Positions 1-8,614 of a DNA stretch of 64,000 bases are shown in pieces. Position 1 is the first letter of the stretch; the number at the start of each line of letters is the position of its first letter. Position numbers and translations under genes: made by a program. Location of the stretch: contig JAUXZS010000028.1 of the NCBI GenBank assembly GCA_030692515.1, positions 124,001-188,000 of the forward strand, given 5' to 3'. Source of the stretch: Bacteroidota bacterium. Lineage in GTDB: Bacteria; Bacteroidota; Bacteroidia; B-17B0; Aurantibacillaceae. The notes under the pieces were generated by a model. It was not told the origin of the DNA and made no database searches. It saw nothing but the letters and a program-made list of their open reading frames with translations.

Positions 1-1466
1 TGTATTATTTCTTACCAAAAATAGCACAACGTCCGGTTTATTCTTATCGTTTATCTATAATCCATTTTTGGGCATTAATCTTTTTATACATATGGGCTGG
101 TCCTCATCATTTATTGTACACCTCTGTTCCTGACTGGGCACAATCATTAGGCGTTGTTTTTTCTATTATGTTAATTGCTCCATCATGGGGTGGAATGATA
201 AACGGATTACTTACATTAAGAGGAGCTTGGGACAGAGTACGCGACAATGTAGCTTTAAAGTTTTTAGTTGTTGCTGTAACTGCTTACGGTATGGCAACGT
301 TTGAAGGCCCAATGTTGTCTTTAAAAAGTGTAAGTGCAATTGCTCACTACACAGATTGGATTGTGGCACATGTTCATGTTGGCGCTTTAGGTTGGAATGG
401 TTTTATGACGTTTGGTATTTTGTATTGGTTAATACCACGTTTATTTCAAACAAAACTATATTCTGAAAGATTAGCAAACATGCATTTTTGGATTGGAACT
501 TTAGGTATTGTTATATATGCTGTACCAATGTATTGGGCAGGTTTTATGCAAAGCTCTATGTGGAAAGATTTTACTCCTGAAGGTCAATTAAAATGGCAGT
601 TTTTAGATACTGTAACTAAAATGATTCCCTTTTATATAGCACGTTCAATAGGCGGCACTTTATTTTTAACTGGTGCCATAATGATGACTTACAATTTAAT
701 TAAAACAATTAAAATTGGGACGTTTTTAGAAATTGAAGAAGATGAAGCTCCAGCTTTAACCGGAGAATATCAATCTCATTCAAAAGATCATTGGCATCGT
801 TGGATTGAACGCAAACCAATTCAACTTATGATAATAAGTTTAGTAGTAGTTGCAATTGGTGGGTTAGTAGAATTTGTTCCAGTATTTTTAGTAAAATCAA
901 ACATTCCAACTATTGCAAGCGTTAAGCCTTATACACCTTTAGAGTTAGAAGGTAGAGATATTTATATTCGAGAAGGTTGTTATACCTGCCATTCACAAAT
1001 GATTCGTCCGTTTAGAAGTGAAACTGCGCGTTATGGTGAGTACTCAAAGGCTGGAGAATTTGTTTATGATCATCCTTTCCAATGGGGAAGTAAAAGAACC
1101 GGACCCGATTTAGCACGTATTGGCGGAAAATATCCTGATAGTTGGCATTATAATCATATGTTAGACCCTACCTCTATGGCCCCAGGTTCAATCATGCCGC
1201 AATATCCTTGGTTATTAGAAGATCAATTGGATGGAAATTCAACCATGGCTAAAATAAAAGCCATGAAACGTTTAGGTGTTCCATACCCTGATGGTTTTGA
1301 AAAAATTGCCATGCAAGAAATGGAAAAACAAGCTAAAGAAATTACCGAAAACTTAAAAAAAGATGGTATTGAAACATTGGCTGACAGAGAAATTGTTGCG
1401 CTAATTGCCTACCTACAACGTTTGGGAAAGGATATAAAAGCAGAAGTATTAAAAGCTGAAAAATAA
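1..1466 (+). CDS. ccoNO: cbb3-type cytochrome c oxidase, fused CcoN-CcoO subunit (5' partial)
   Basis: Catalytic core of the high-affinity cbb3 terminal oxidase of the inner membrane: CcoN (heme-copper subunit I) and CcoO (mono-heme c subunit II) in one chain. The frame is open from base 3 to the left edge, so the true start is outside the window; the in-frame TTG at 114 lies inside conserved CcoN sequence and is not a start. Counting from base 3, a His-His pair at residues 35-36 fits the CuB ligands and HVH at 123-125 the heme ligands. Transmembrane helices follow, then a linker, one more helix, and the CcoO domain with CYTCH at 326-330 followed by QMIRPF. This fusion is common in Bacteroidota. 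It is the first visible gene of ccoNO-Q-P-G-H. Confidence 0.95.
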   Translation, partial: YYFLPKIAQRPVYSYRLSIIHFWALIFLYIWAGPHHLLYTSVPDWAQSLGVVFSIMLIAPSWGGMINGLLTLRGAWDRVRDNVALKFLVVAVTAYGMATFEGPMLSLKSVSAIAHYTDWIVAHVHVGALGWNGFMTFGILYWLIPRLFQTKLYSERLANMHFWIGTLGIVIYAVPMYWAGFMQSSMWKDFTPEGQLKWQFLDTVTKMIPFYIARSIGGTLFLTGAIMMTYNLIKTIKIGTFLEIEEDEAPALTGEYQSHSKDHWHRWIERKPIQLMIISLVVVAIGGLVEFVPVFLVKSNIPTIASVKPYTPLELEGRDIYIREGCYTCHSQMIRPFRSETARYGEYSKAGEFVYDHPFQWGSKRTGPDLARIGGKYPDSWHYNHMLDPTSMAPGSIMPQYPWLLEDQLDGNSTMAKIKAMKRLGVPYPDGFEKIAMQEMEKQAKEITENLKKDGIETLADREIVALIAYLQRLGKDIKAEVLKAEK

Positions 1467-1490
1467 TTTTAATTAATAAAAAATTTAGAT

Positions 1491-1658
1491 ATGAAATTTA
1501 TAAACTATTTGGAAAGTATATCTGGCATAGGAATATATCCATTAATCTCACTAATTGTTTTTGTAGGTTTTTTTGCTTTGGTTACTCTTTATATAATAAA
1601 AGGTAATAAAAACCATTTCGAAAAATTAAGGAATTTACCACTAAACGAAAAAAACTAA
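1491..1658 (+). CDS. ccoQ: CcoQ-like small cbb3 oxidase subunit
   Basis: A 55-residue protein read directly from the sequence, ATG at 1491 and TAA at 1656-1658. It has one hydrophobic segment (about residues 14-37, PLISLIVFVGFFAL core) and a charged C-terminus rich in Lys, Asn and Glu. Position between ccoNO and ccoP, size and topology match CcoQ/FixQ, a single-span accessory subunit that stabilises the oxidase. The identification rests mostly on synteny, because CcoQ proteins are poorly conserved. It begins 25 nt after the ccoNO stop and ends 9 nt before ccoP. Confidence 0.75.
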   Translation: MKFINYLESISGIGIYPLISLIVFVGFFALVTLYIIKGNKNHFEKLRNLPLNEKN

Positions 1659-1667
1659 CCTAGTCGT

Positions 1668-2849
1668 ATGAAAAATTTTACTAAAATAAAATTGTTGGCA
1701 TTTGCAATGATGTTTCCATTTTTGGGGTTTTCGCAGAATCAAGCAGGCCAAGAAAATTCAACCTATTTTTCGAATGCTTTATTTCTAACTTTATTGGTAA
1801 TCATAATAGTGCTTGCTATAGTTATTGTTGCATTTAGTAGTGCATTTAAAAATATTGCAGACAGTAATTTTTTAATTAATAAATACAAAAGTAAAAAGCC
1901 AGAAGATGCTACAAAAATCGGTAAAATAACTATTCTTGTTTTATTATTGTCTTCAATTTCCATGATGGCTCAAGACAATTCTGCAATTCAAGTAAAAAGC
2001 ACCGACCTTATTGGAGGTTTAGATCCATTTACTTTTTACTTCATGTTATTCGTAATATTTGTTGAATTACTTGCCATGTATTTAATGTTTTACCAATTTA
2101 ATTTTTTGGTTAAATCAAAGTTTGATTCTACAAGTGATATAACAAAAAAAGCAGAATCAAAATTAATGATGACTTTAACGGATGCTGTTGCTGTTGAGGA
2201 TGAAGAAAGTATTTTATTAGATCATGATTATGATGGCATTAAAGAATTAGATAACAATTTACCACCTTGGTGGAAATATGGTTTCTATCTTACAATAATT
2301 GTTGGCGTAATTTATTTAATTAATTTTCATGTACTTGGAACAGGTGATTTACAAGGTAAAGAATATGAAAAGGAAATGGCTCAAGCAAAAATTGATGTGG
2401 ATGAATTCATGAAAACATCTGCTAATAATGTGGATGAAAATACGGTAAAACTTATAACAGACGCAAGTGAAATTAAAAGCGGTAAAGAAATATTTATTGC
2501 CAATTGCGCAGCCTGTCACGGTAAACTGGGAGAAGGGACTGTGGGTCCAAATTTAACAGATGAATATTGGGTACATGGCGGTAGTGTAAAAGATATTTTC
2601 AAAACCATTAAATACGGTTGGGTAGAAAAAGGTATGAAATCTTGGAAAGAAGATTTATCACCCATTCAAATTGCACAAGTTACATCCTTTATTAAAACAC
2701 TAATTGGCACTAATCCTCCAAATGCTAAACCACCATTAGGCGATTTATATACAGAAACAACTGCTAACATTTCAACAGATTCTACATCAGTACTAAAAGA
2801 CAGTTTAAACATTCAGGTAAAAGTGGATAGTTTAAGTACCAAAAAATAA
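1668..2849 (+). CDS. ccoP: cbb3-type cytochrome c oxidase subunit III (CcoP)
   Basis: Membrane-anchored c-type cytochrome that feeds electrons to the cbb3 core. The N-terminus looks like a signal peptide ending near GFSQ, followed by a TM helix, then a second signal-like stretch ending near MMAQDN, then further TM helices (about residues 120-145 and 205-222). A single heme motif, NCAACH, is at C280-C283-H284, followed by the cytochrome c fold with GPNLTD. Proteobacterial CcoP usually has two hemes c; only one CxxCH is present here. It is cotranscribed with ccoNO-Q and followed by ccoG after 2 nt. Confidence 0.9.
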   Translation: MKNFTKIKLLAFAMMFPFLGFSQNQAGQENSTYFSNALFLTLLVIIIVLAIVIVAFSSAFKNIADSNFLINKYKSKKPEDATKIGKITILVLLLSSISMMAQDNSAIQVKSTDLIGGLDPFTFYFMLFVIFVELLAMYLMFYQFNFLVKSKFDSTSDITKKAESKLMMTLTDAVAVEDEESILLDHDYDGIKELDNNLPPWWKYGFYLTIIVGVIYLINFHVLGTGDLQGKEYEKEMAQAKIDVDEFMKTSANNVDENTVKLITDASEIKSGKEIFIANCAACHGKLGEGTVGPNLTDEYWVHGGSVKDIFKTIKYGWVEKGMKSWKEDLSPIQIAQVTSFIKTLIGTNPPNAKPPLGDLYTETTANISTDSTSVLKDSLNIQVKVDSLSTKK

Positions 2850-2851
2850 TA

Positions 2852-4279
2852 ATGACCAATAACGATAATAAGCAATCAGATATACACGACGAATCATTTA
2901 GAGATAGCATTGCTACTATTAACAAAGAAGGTGAAAGAGCTTGGGTATTTCCAACAAAACCACATGGTAAATATTATAACCTAAGAACTTATTTTACATG
3001 GTTGTATCTGGCTATATTTGTCACAATTCCTTTTCTAAAATATAACGGAGAGCCGCTTTTTTTATTTAATATTCCAGAAGAAAAATTTATTTTATTTGGT
3101 GCTATTTTTTGGGCTCAAGATTTTTTTATTTTTGGTTTAGGCATGCTCATTTTTATTGTGTTTATTGCCTTATTTACAGTAGTTTTTGGAAGATTGTTTT
3201 GTGGTTGGGTTTGCCCTCAAACAATTTTCATGGAAATGATTTTTCGAAAACTTGAATATTTAATCGATGGTGACGCTAATTATCAAAAGGCTCTAAAAAA
3301 TTCACCATGGACTGCTGAAAAAATAAAGAAACGTACTTTAAAATTTATTGTTTTTTATAGCCTATCATTTATTATAGCTAACATTTTACTAAGCTATTTC
3401 ATAAGTCTAGATCATGTAATAACCATTTTAAAAAACCCAGCTGAACATGCTGGAGCTTTCATAGGAATATTCATTTTCACTACTATTTTTTTCTTTATTT
3501 ACTGGTGGTTCAGAGAGCAGGTATGTTTAATTGTTTGTCCATACGGAAGAATGCAAGGGGTTTTACTTGATAAGAATTCGGTTGTTGTAGCTTATGATTA
3601 TGTTAGAGGCGAAGAAAGGCACAAATTCAAAAAAAATGAAATTAGAACTGGCGGAGATTGTATTGATTGTAATCTATGTGTAAAGGTTTGCCCTACTGGA
3701 ATTGATATTAGAAATGGAACACAACTAGAATGTGTGAGTTGCACTGCTTGCATTGACGCCTGTGACCATATAATGGAGAGCGTTGGTTTAGAAAAAGGAT
3801 TAATTCGTTATGATTCAGAAAACGGAATTAAGAATAAAGTTAAACTTGCCTTTACAAATAGGATGAAGGCCTATAGCATCGTTTTAATAATTTTAATAGG
3901 CGTTGAAGTTGCTTTACTAACAACCCGATCTGATTACGACGCCACAATTTTAAGAGCAAAAGGAATGCTATATCAGGAAAGACCTGACGGGCAACTTAGT
4001 AATTTATTTACAATAAAATTAGTTAACAAAACCCGCAAACAATTACCGGTAGAATTAAAAATAGAAAATTTTAATTTTTATAAATTACAACTAATAGGGA
4101 AAGATATTGTGGTAAAGGAACAAGGAGTAACTGAAGGGGAGTTTTTTGTTTTCCTTAATAAATCAGATGTTACTGAGAGAAAAGTAAAATTGTTAATTGG
4201 TGTATATTCTAACGGAAAAAAAATAAAAACTGTAAAAACTAATTTCTTAGGTCCAATTAAATTTAAAAACAACAACTAA
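2852..4279 (+). CDS. ccoG: CcoG/RdxA/FixG polyferredoxin, cbb3 oxidase assembly factor
   Basis: Membrane iron-sulfur protein needed for cbb3 assembly; CcoG proteins have been described as cupric reductases that supply Cu(I) to the oxidase. Several TM helices lie in the N-terminal half (near residues 47-67, 85-120, 160-185, 200-220), with the FCGWVCPQ motif near residue 124. Two 4Fe-4S ferredoxin motifs follow, with cysteines at 270/273/276/280 and 294/297/300/304, then another TM helix near 330-348 and a beta-rich periplasmic domain. Length (475 aa) is normal for the family. It starts 2 nt after ccoP. Confidence 0.93.
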   Translation: MTNNDNKQSDIHDESFRDSIATINKEGERAWVFPTKPHGKYYNLRTYFTWLYLAIFVTIPFLKYNGEPLFLFNIPEEKFILFGAIFWAQDFFIFGLGMLIFIVFIALFTVVFGRLFCGWVCPQTIFMEMIFRKLEYLIDGDANYQKALKNSPWTAEKIKKRTLKFIVFYSLSFIIANILLSYFISLDHVITILKNPAEHAGAFIGIFIFTTIFFFIYWWFREQVCLIVCPYGRMQGVLLDKNSVVVAYDYVRGEERHKFKKNEIRTGGDCIDCNLCVKVCPTGIDIRNGTQLECVSCTACIDACDHIMESVGLEKGLIRYDSENGIKNKVKLAFTNRMKAYSIVLIILIGVEVALLTTRSDYDATILRAKGMLYQERPDGQLSNLFTIKLVNKTRKQLPVELKIENFNFYKLQLIGKDIVVKEQGVTEGEFFVFLNKSDVTERKVKLLIGVYSNGKKIKTVKTNFLGPIKFKNNN

Positions 4280-4290
4280 AATAACAAATT

Positions 4291-4725
4291 ATGAATTTTG
4301 GAGTCAAAATAACAATATTGTACATAAGCTTTGTAGTATTAATACTTACTCTTGTTTTTATGTGTTTTAATAAAAAGGTTGAATTGGTTAGTAAAGATTA
4401 TTATGCGCAAGAATTAAAATTTCAAGATAAAATTAATGCGATTAATAATGAAAAAGGTTTGGTAAATAGCATTAATCACATTGTAAATAGCAAAACAATT
4501 ACTCTGTCAATTGATTCAACGTTGATGAGTAAAGATTTTGAAGGGACAATTAATTTTTTCCGTCCATCTGATTCAAGTAAAGACGTAAAAATAAAAATGA
4601 ATTTTTCAAACCAAGGACAAATTATTAATTGTGACCAATTTATTCATGGGGTTTATAAAATGGAGTTGTCATGGGTGAGTAATAAAATAAATTTTTATAA
4701 AGAAGAAATAATCTTTATTAATTAA
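4291..4725 (+). CDS. ccoH: FixH/CcoH family protein
   Basis: A 144-residue protein with an N-terminal TM helix (about residues 7-26) and a periplasmic domain containing KDYYAQELKFQDKI, which is typical of FixH. CcoH is a single-span assembly factor or subunit of cbb3 oxidases. It lies between ccoG and a COG2836 membrane protein whose ATG follows the stop codon immediately, so the genes are probably translationally coupled. The assignment rests on the YYAQEL motif, topology and order. Confidence 0.85.
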   Translation: MNFGVKITILYISFVVLILTLVFMCFNKKVELVSKDYYAQELKFQDKINAINNEKGLVNSINHIVNSKTITLSIDSTLMSKDFEGTINFFRPSDSSKDVKIKMNFSNQGQIINCDQFIHGVYKMELSWVSNKINFYKEEIIFIN

Positions 4726-5478
4726 ATGGAAATATTAATTGCAGCCATATCTTTAGGTCTATTAGGCAGTTTTCATTGTATTGGAATGTGCGGGCCAATT
4801 GCGCTAGCATTACCTGTGCATACTTATAAACCCTTTAAAAAATATATAGGCATTATTAGTTATAATTTAGGCAGGGCAATTACATATAGCATTTTAGGTG
4901 CGATGTTTGGTTTATTGGGTCAATCCTTTTATTTGGGTGGCTTTCAACAAAATTTATCTATTGTATTAGGTATAGTAATGCTATTAATTATTTTATTTTC
5001 ATATACGCCACTTAAATCAAAAATTAAATTTCAATTTTTAAATCATTCTCTAAATTCATTAAAAAATACGCTTGGTAAATTGTTCAATAAAAAAGGTATT
5101 CAATTTTTATTTTTGATTGGTTTGTTAAATGGTTTATTGCCTTGTGGTTTTGTTTATATTGCTATTGCAGGCGCTACAGCCACAAGCAATTATTTAAACG
5201 GCGCTCTTTTTATGTTTTTATTTGGCATGGGAACTCTTCCGGTTATGCTTTCTCTATCTGTAATTGGGCAATTTATAAGCGTACAATACAGAAACGCAAT
5301 TCATAAGTCTGTACCAATATTAATTAGCTTCATGGCAATTTTATTAATTGTAAGAGGTTTAAATCTGGGTATCCCATTATTGAGTCCGCAGTATAAAAAG
5401 GAAATTGTATGTACTAATAATGAACCAAAAAAACATGTTACAATTAAATGTTGTGTTCCTTCAAAAAATAAAAAATAG
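4726..5478 (+). CDS. COG2836 TauE/SafE-like membrane protein of the cbb3 locus
   Basis: Polytopic inner-membrane protein of 250 aa with the N-terminal HCIGMCGPI motif (about residues 17-25) and a second Cys motif, LLPCGF, near residue 139, both typical of the COG2836 sulfite exporter/DsbD-like family that accompanies ccoGHS in many bacteria. Its substrate is not established; the context suggests copper or thiol handling during oxidase assembly. The C-terminus is Cys-rich (a Cys near 228 and a KCC pair near 241-243), which could bind metal. The start codon directly abuts the ccoH stop. Confidence 0.8.
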   Translation: MEILIAAISLGLLGSFHCIGMCGPIALALPVHTYKPFKKYIGIISYNLGRAITYSILGAMFGLLGQSFYLGGFQQNLSIVLGIVMLLIILFSYTPLKSKIKFQFLNHSLNSLKNTLGKLFNKKGIQFLFLIGLLNGLLPCGFVYIAIAGATATSNYLNGALFMFLFGMGTLPVMLSLSVIGQFISVQYRNAIHKSVPILISFMAILLIVRGLNLGIPLLSPQYKKEIVCTNNEPKKHVTIKCCVPSKNKK

Positions 5479-5496
5479 TTTTTAAAAGAAAACAAT

Positions 5497-6747
5497 ATGT
5501 ATTGGGAAAAATATTCATACGAAAAAATTAAACACAAAGTTTTTGAAGCTATTAGCCAAAACACCAATTACAATACCGAAGAAATATTAGGATTACCAGG
5601 CACTTTATTAGATTCAGAAGTATTTTATGATGACGCTCCTTTCTTAAAAGATGCTCCATTCTTATCCACTTTAATAGCAAATCCTAATCATATAGGAGTG
5701 CACACACTTGGTGATGAACACGAAGATTTTTTTAAAGGTACGCATGAAATAGAAAAAGATTTAATAAAAATTTGTGCTGAAGAAATATTTGGTGCTGAAC
5801 CCTTGTCATATGATGGATATGTTGCAAGTGGAGGAACTGAGGCAAATATTGAAGCTTTATGGATTTATAGAAATTTTTATTTACAAGAATATAAAGCAGA
5901 TGTTAGCGATATTGCAGTTATTTATTCGGCAGATACCCACTACTCTATTCCAAAAGCTGTTAATCTATTAGGATTAAAAGGTGTTGAAGTAATTGTAGAT
6001 CAAAAAACGAGAGAAATAAATTTTAAAGATTTAGAAGCTAGTTTACACGACCTTTTATTAGCGGGATACAAATATTTTATTGTTAATGTAAACATGAGCA
6101 CAACAATGTTTGGTTCAATAGATGACGTCGATAAAATTGCAGCTTTATTAGATTTATTTCACTTAAATTATAAAATTCATATTGATGGTGCTTATGGTGG
6201 TTTTATCTTTCCATTTACAAATCCAGAAAATCCTTTTACATTTAAAAACAAATCAATTTCTTCCTTTTCCATTGATGGACATAAAATGCTACAAGCACCC
6301 TATGGTACGGGAATTTTTCTGATTAGGAAAGATTTTATGAAATATGTTTGCACGAATGAAGCTGGTTATGTAAAAGGGAAAGATTATACTTTATGCGGAA
6401 GTCGTTCCGGTGCAAATGCAGTTTGTGTATGGATGATATTGCGTATTCATGGCTCTATTGGTTGGAGCGTTAAAATGCATCAATTAGTGGATAGGGCAAA
6501 TTCTATTTGTGAAAATTTAAATACACTGGGTATTAATTATTTCAGGCATCCCAATTTAAATATTGTTACAATTGATTCAGAATTTATAAGTAAAGAGTTA
6601 GCCCACAAATATCATTTAGTGCCTGATAATCATAACCAAAAACCAAATTGGTACAAAATTGTTGTAATGCCTCATGTAAAACAAGGAATTATTGATAATT
6701 TTTTGAATGAACTAAAAAACGAACGACATTTAAGATCAAAAACATAA
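5497..6747 (+). CDS. PLP-dependent group II decarboxylase family protein
   Basis: A 416-residue fold-type I PLP enzyme. SGGTEAN near residue 110 is the cofactor phosphate-binding loop, HIDGAYGG near residue 229 carries the Asp that contacts the PLP pyridine nitrogen, and SIDGHKML provides the Schiff-base lysine K263. These features place it among glutamate/tyrosine/aspartate decarboxylase-like enzymes. The substrate cannot be read from sequence. Its stop overlaps the hemN start by one base, so it is probably cotranslated with hemN, yet no decarboxylase step is known between the oxidase and heme synthesis. A role in amine production or acid stress is possible. Confidence 0.75.
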   Translation: MYWEKYSYEKIKHKVFEAISQNTNYNTEEILGLPGTLLDSEVFYDDAPFLKDAPFLSTLIANPNHIGVHTLGDEHEDFFKGTHEIEKDLIKICAEEIFGAEPLSYDGYVASGGTEANIEALWIYRNFYLQEYKADVSDIAVIYSADTHYSIPKAVNLLGLKGVEVIVDQKTREINFKDLEASLHDLLLAGYKYFIVNVNMSTTMFGSIDDVDKIAALLDLFHLNYKIHIDGAYGGFIFPFTNPENPFTFKNKSISSFSIDGHKMLQAPYGTGIFLIRKDFMKYVCTNEAGYVKGKDYTLCGSRSGANAVCVWMILRIHGSIGWSVKMHQLVDRANSICENLNTLGINYFRHPNLNIVTIDSEFISKELAHKYHLVPDNHNQKPNWYKIVVMPHVKQGIIDNFLNELKNERHLRSKT

Positions 6748-8078
6748 TGAATTTAATTTCAAAATATAATGTGCAAGCACCTCGCTACACGAGTTATCCA
6801 ACTGTTCCATATTGGGAAAATAATCTTAACGAGGAAAAATGGATTGAACATTTAAAAAACTCCTTTATTAAATATAATCATGAAGGAATAAGTTTATACA
6901 TTCATTTACCTTTTTGCGAAAGTCTTTGCACATACTGCGCTTGTAATACAAGAATAACAGTAAATCATAAAGTTGAAGTGCCATACATAGAAACATTATT
7001 AAAAGAGTGGCAACTATACCTTAAGCAGTTTAATGAAAAACCACTCATCAAAGAAATTCATTTAGGTGGAGGAACACCAACCTTTTTTTCAGCAGATAAT
7101 TTGCAGTACTTATTGAGTTCAATTTTAAAAACTGTTAATATTGCAAATGATTATGATTTTAGTTTTGAAGGTCATCCAAGCAACACAACTAAAGAACATT
7201 TAAAATTACTATTTGATTTAGGTTTTAAACGTGTTAGTTTTGGTATACAGGATTTTAATGAAAAAGTTCAGTATACAATTAATCGATATCAAACATTTGA
7301 AGAGATAAAAACCGTAATAGATAACGCAAGAGAAGTTGGTTACACATCAATTAATTTCGATTTAGTTTATGGCCTACCCTACCAAACTATTAGCACAATT
7401 AATGACACCATTACCCAAATTATTTCTCTAAAGCCTGAAAGAATAGCGTTTTACAGTTATGCCCATGTACCTTGGTTAAAACCTGGTCAAAGAAAATACT
7501 CAGAAAAGGATTTGCCAACAGATATATATAAACGTAATTTATACGAAATAGGCAAACAATTATTTGTGGCGGCTAATTATTCTGATATTGGCATGGATCA
7601 TTTTGCATTACCAAATGATAGCTTGTTTGAAGGATTCAAAAAAGGAAGTCTACATCGTAATTTTATGGGTTATACTACTAATACCACTAAATTATTAATT
7701 GGCTTAGGCTGCTCATCTATAAGCGATACCTGGGATGCTTTTGCTCAAAATATTAAAACTGTAGAGGAATATCAAAATAAAGTAAATGAGGGTTTTTTCC
7801 CAATTTTTAAAGGGCACGTATTAACAAAAGAAGATCTTACAATTCGCCAACATATTTTAGATTTAATGTGCAAACACCAAACGCTTATTGATTCAAACTT
7901 TGAGGAAGCAAAAGAAAAGTTTCTCGAATTTATTAACGATGGGTTAATTGAATTAGTTGTAAATAAAATAGTTATTAAAGAAACAGGTAAAATGTTTTTA
8001 AGGAATATTTGTTTGGCCTATGATAAACGCTATTGGGCAAAGATTCCACTAGGGAATGTTTTTAGCACTACCGCATAA
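6747..8078 (+). CDS. hemN: oxygen-independent coproporphyrinogen III oxidase
   Basis: Radical SAM enzyme that decarboxylates coproporphyrinogen III to protoporphyrinogen IX without O2, supplying heme for the cbb3 oxidase under low oxygen. The 4Fe-4S motif is C57-ESL-C61-TY-C64 followed by ACN, as in true HemN rather than HemW, and GGGTPTF near residue 111 is the SAM-binding glycine motif. Length (443 aa) fits HemN. The ATG shares one base with the upstream stop codon. Heme supply fits cotranscription with the oxidase genes. Confidence 0.93.
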   Translation: MNLISKYNVQAPRYTSYPTVPYWENNLNEEKWIEHLKNSFIKYNHEGISLYIHLPFCESLCTYCACNTRITVNHKVEVPYIETLLKEWQLYLKQFNEKPLIKEIHLGGGTPTFFSADNLQYLLSSILKTVNIANDYDFSFEGHPSNTTKEHLKLLFDLGFKRVSFGIQDFNEKVQYTINRYQTFEEIKTVIDNAREVGYTSINFDLVYGLPYQTISTINDTITQIISLKPERIAFYSYAHVPWLKPGQRKYSEKDLPTDIYKRNLYEIGKQLFVAANYSDIGMDHFALPNDSLFEGFKKGSLHRNFMGYTTNTTKLLIGLGCSSISDTWDAFAQNIKTVEEYQNKVNEGFFPIFKGHVLTKEDLTIRQHILDLMCKHQTLIDSNFEEAKEKFLEFINDGLIELVVNKIVIKETGKMFLRNICLAYDKRYWAKIPLGNVFSTTA

Positions 8079-8109
8079 TAACGACTATTTTTACTTAAAT
8101 AAAATTTAC

Positions 8110-8152
8110 TGACAATAATCATGTTTATAGCTTTATACTTTTTGTAAATTAG
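8110..8152 (+). promoter_or_regulatory. motif A operator and candidate promoter for 8171 gene
   Basis: TGACAATAATCA at 8110-8121 fits the palindrome TGAY-N4-RTCA. Its centre (8115.5) is 33.5 bp from the TTAG of a TAAATTAG element at 8145-8152, which takes the position of the Bacteroidota -7 box TAnnTTTG. The geometry equals that of the other motif A promoters here. The -7 match is imperfect and no second operator copy is seen. Confidence 0.4.
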
Positions 8153-8170
8153 TTATAAAGTTAAAGTGAT

Positions 8171-8518
8171 ATGCAGCCAATTGAAATAGATGATGAATGG
8201 GAAAATTTATATTTGTTTGCGAAAAACTTATTAGAGAATCACATAAGTTTTCATGAAATTGAAAAACAATTATTAGAAAAAACAACTAATCAAATTCTAG
8301 TAACTGACATCATAAAACAAATCAAACAAGTTCATTACGCCGTAAAAAGAAAAAACGGTTTAATAAAACTTGGTATTGCTTCGGTTTCATTATTGGTTGG
8401 CTTTCTCATTACATGTTTTAACTTTCACTCTAATCAATCATTCACTGTTGTGATGTATAGTTTCACAAGCATTGGTTTAGCGCTTCTATTTTGGGGGCTA
8501 TACGAAATCATCGGTTAA
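8171..8518 (+). CDS. hypothetical small membrane protein
   Basis: A 115-residue protein that I do not recognise. The N-terminal 60 or so residues look helical and soluble (EIDDEWENLYLFAKNLLENH, then KQLLEKTTNQILVTDIIKQI). Two TM helices follow at about residues 70-86 and 92-112, ending at the C-terminus. It stands alone between hemN and paaA, about 90 nt from each, and has its own motif A operator, so it may respond to the same oxygen- or redox-type signal as paaA. Base composition is like that of its neighbours. Confidence 0.7.
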   Translation: MQPIEIDDEWENLYLFAKNLLENHISFHEIEKQLLEKTTNQILVTDIIKQIKQVHYAVKRKNGLIKLGIASVSLLVGFLITCFNFHSNQSFTVVMYSFTSIGLALLFWGLYEIIG

Positions 8519-8531
8519 AAATTTACTTTTC

Positions 8532-8597
8532 TGATTATTATCATCTTATCATAATGATGTAAGTCATGCAAAGTAAACTTTACTACAGATACATTTA
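8532..8597 (+). promoter_or_regulatory. tandem motif A operators and -7 element for paaA
   Basis: Two TGAY-N4-RTCA palindromes, TGATTATTATCA (8532-8543) and TGATGTAAGTCA (8555-8566), lie 23 bp apart centre to centre. TACATTTA at 8590-8597 resembles the -7 box TAnnTTTG, and its TTTA begins 33.5 bp from the proximal operator centre. This predicts operators near -41 and -64 from the transcription start and a leader of about 15 nt before the paaA ATG at 8615. Confidence 0.6.
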
Positions 8598-8614
8598 TAA
8601 CAAATTTATATCTT

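Noticed and set aside
114-116. TTG as start codon of the cytochrome oxidase gene
   Set aside because: The frame continues upstream to base 3 with conserved CcoN sequence including the His-His copper ligands, so this is an internal Leu codon in a gene cut by the window edge.
5301-5567. Antisense and alternate-frame open frames over cbb3, cusA, mla and other genes
   Set aside because: They overlap well-supported genes, lack recognisable domains and are expected shadows in AT-rich coding DNA.
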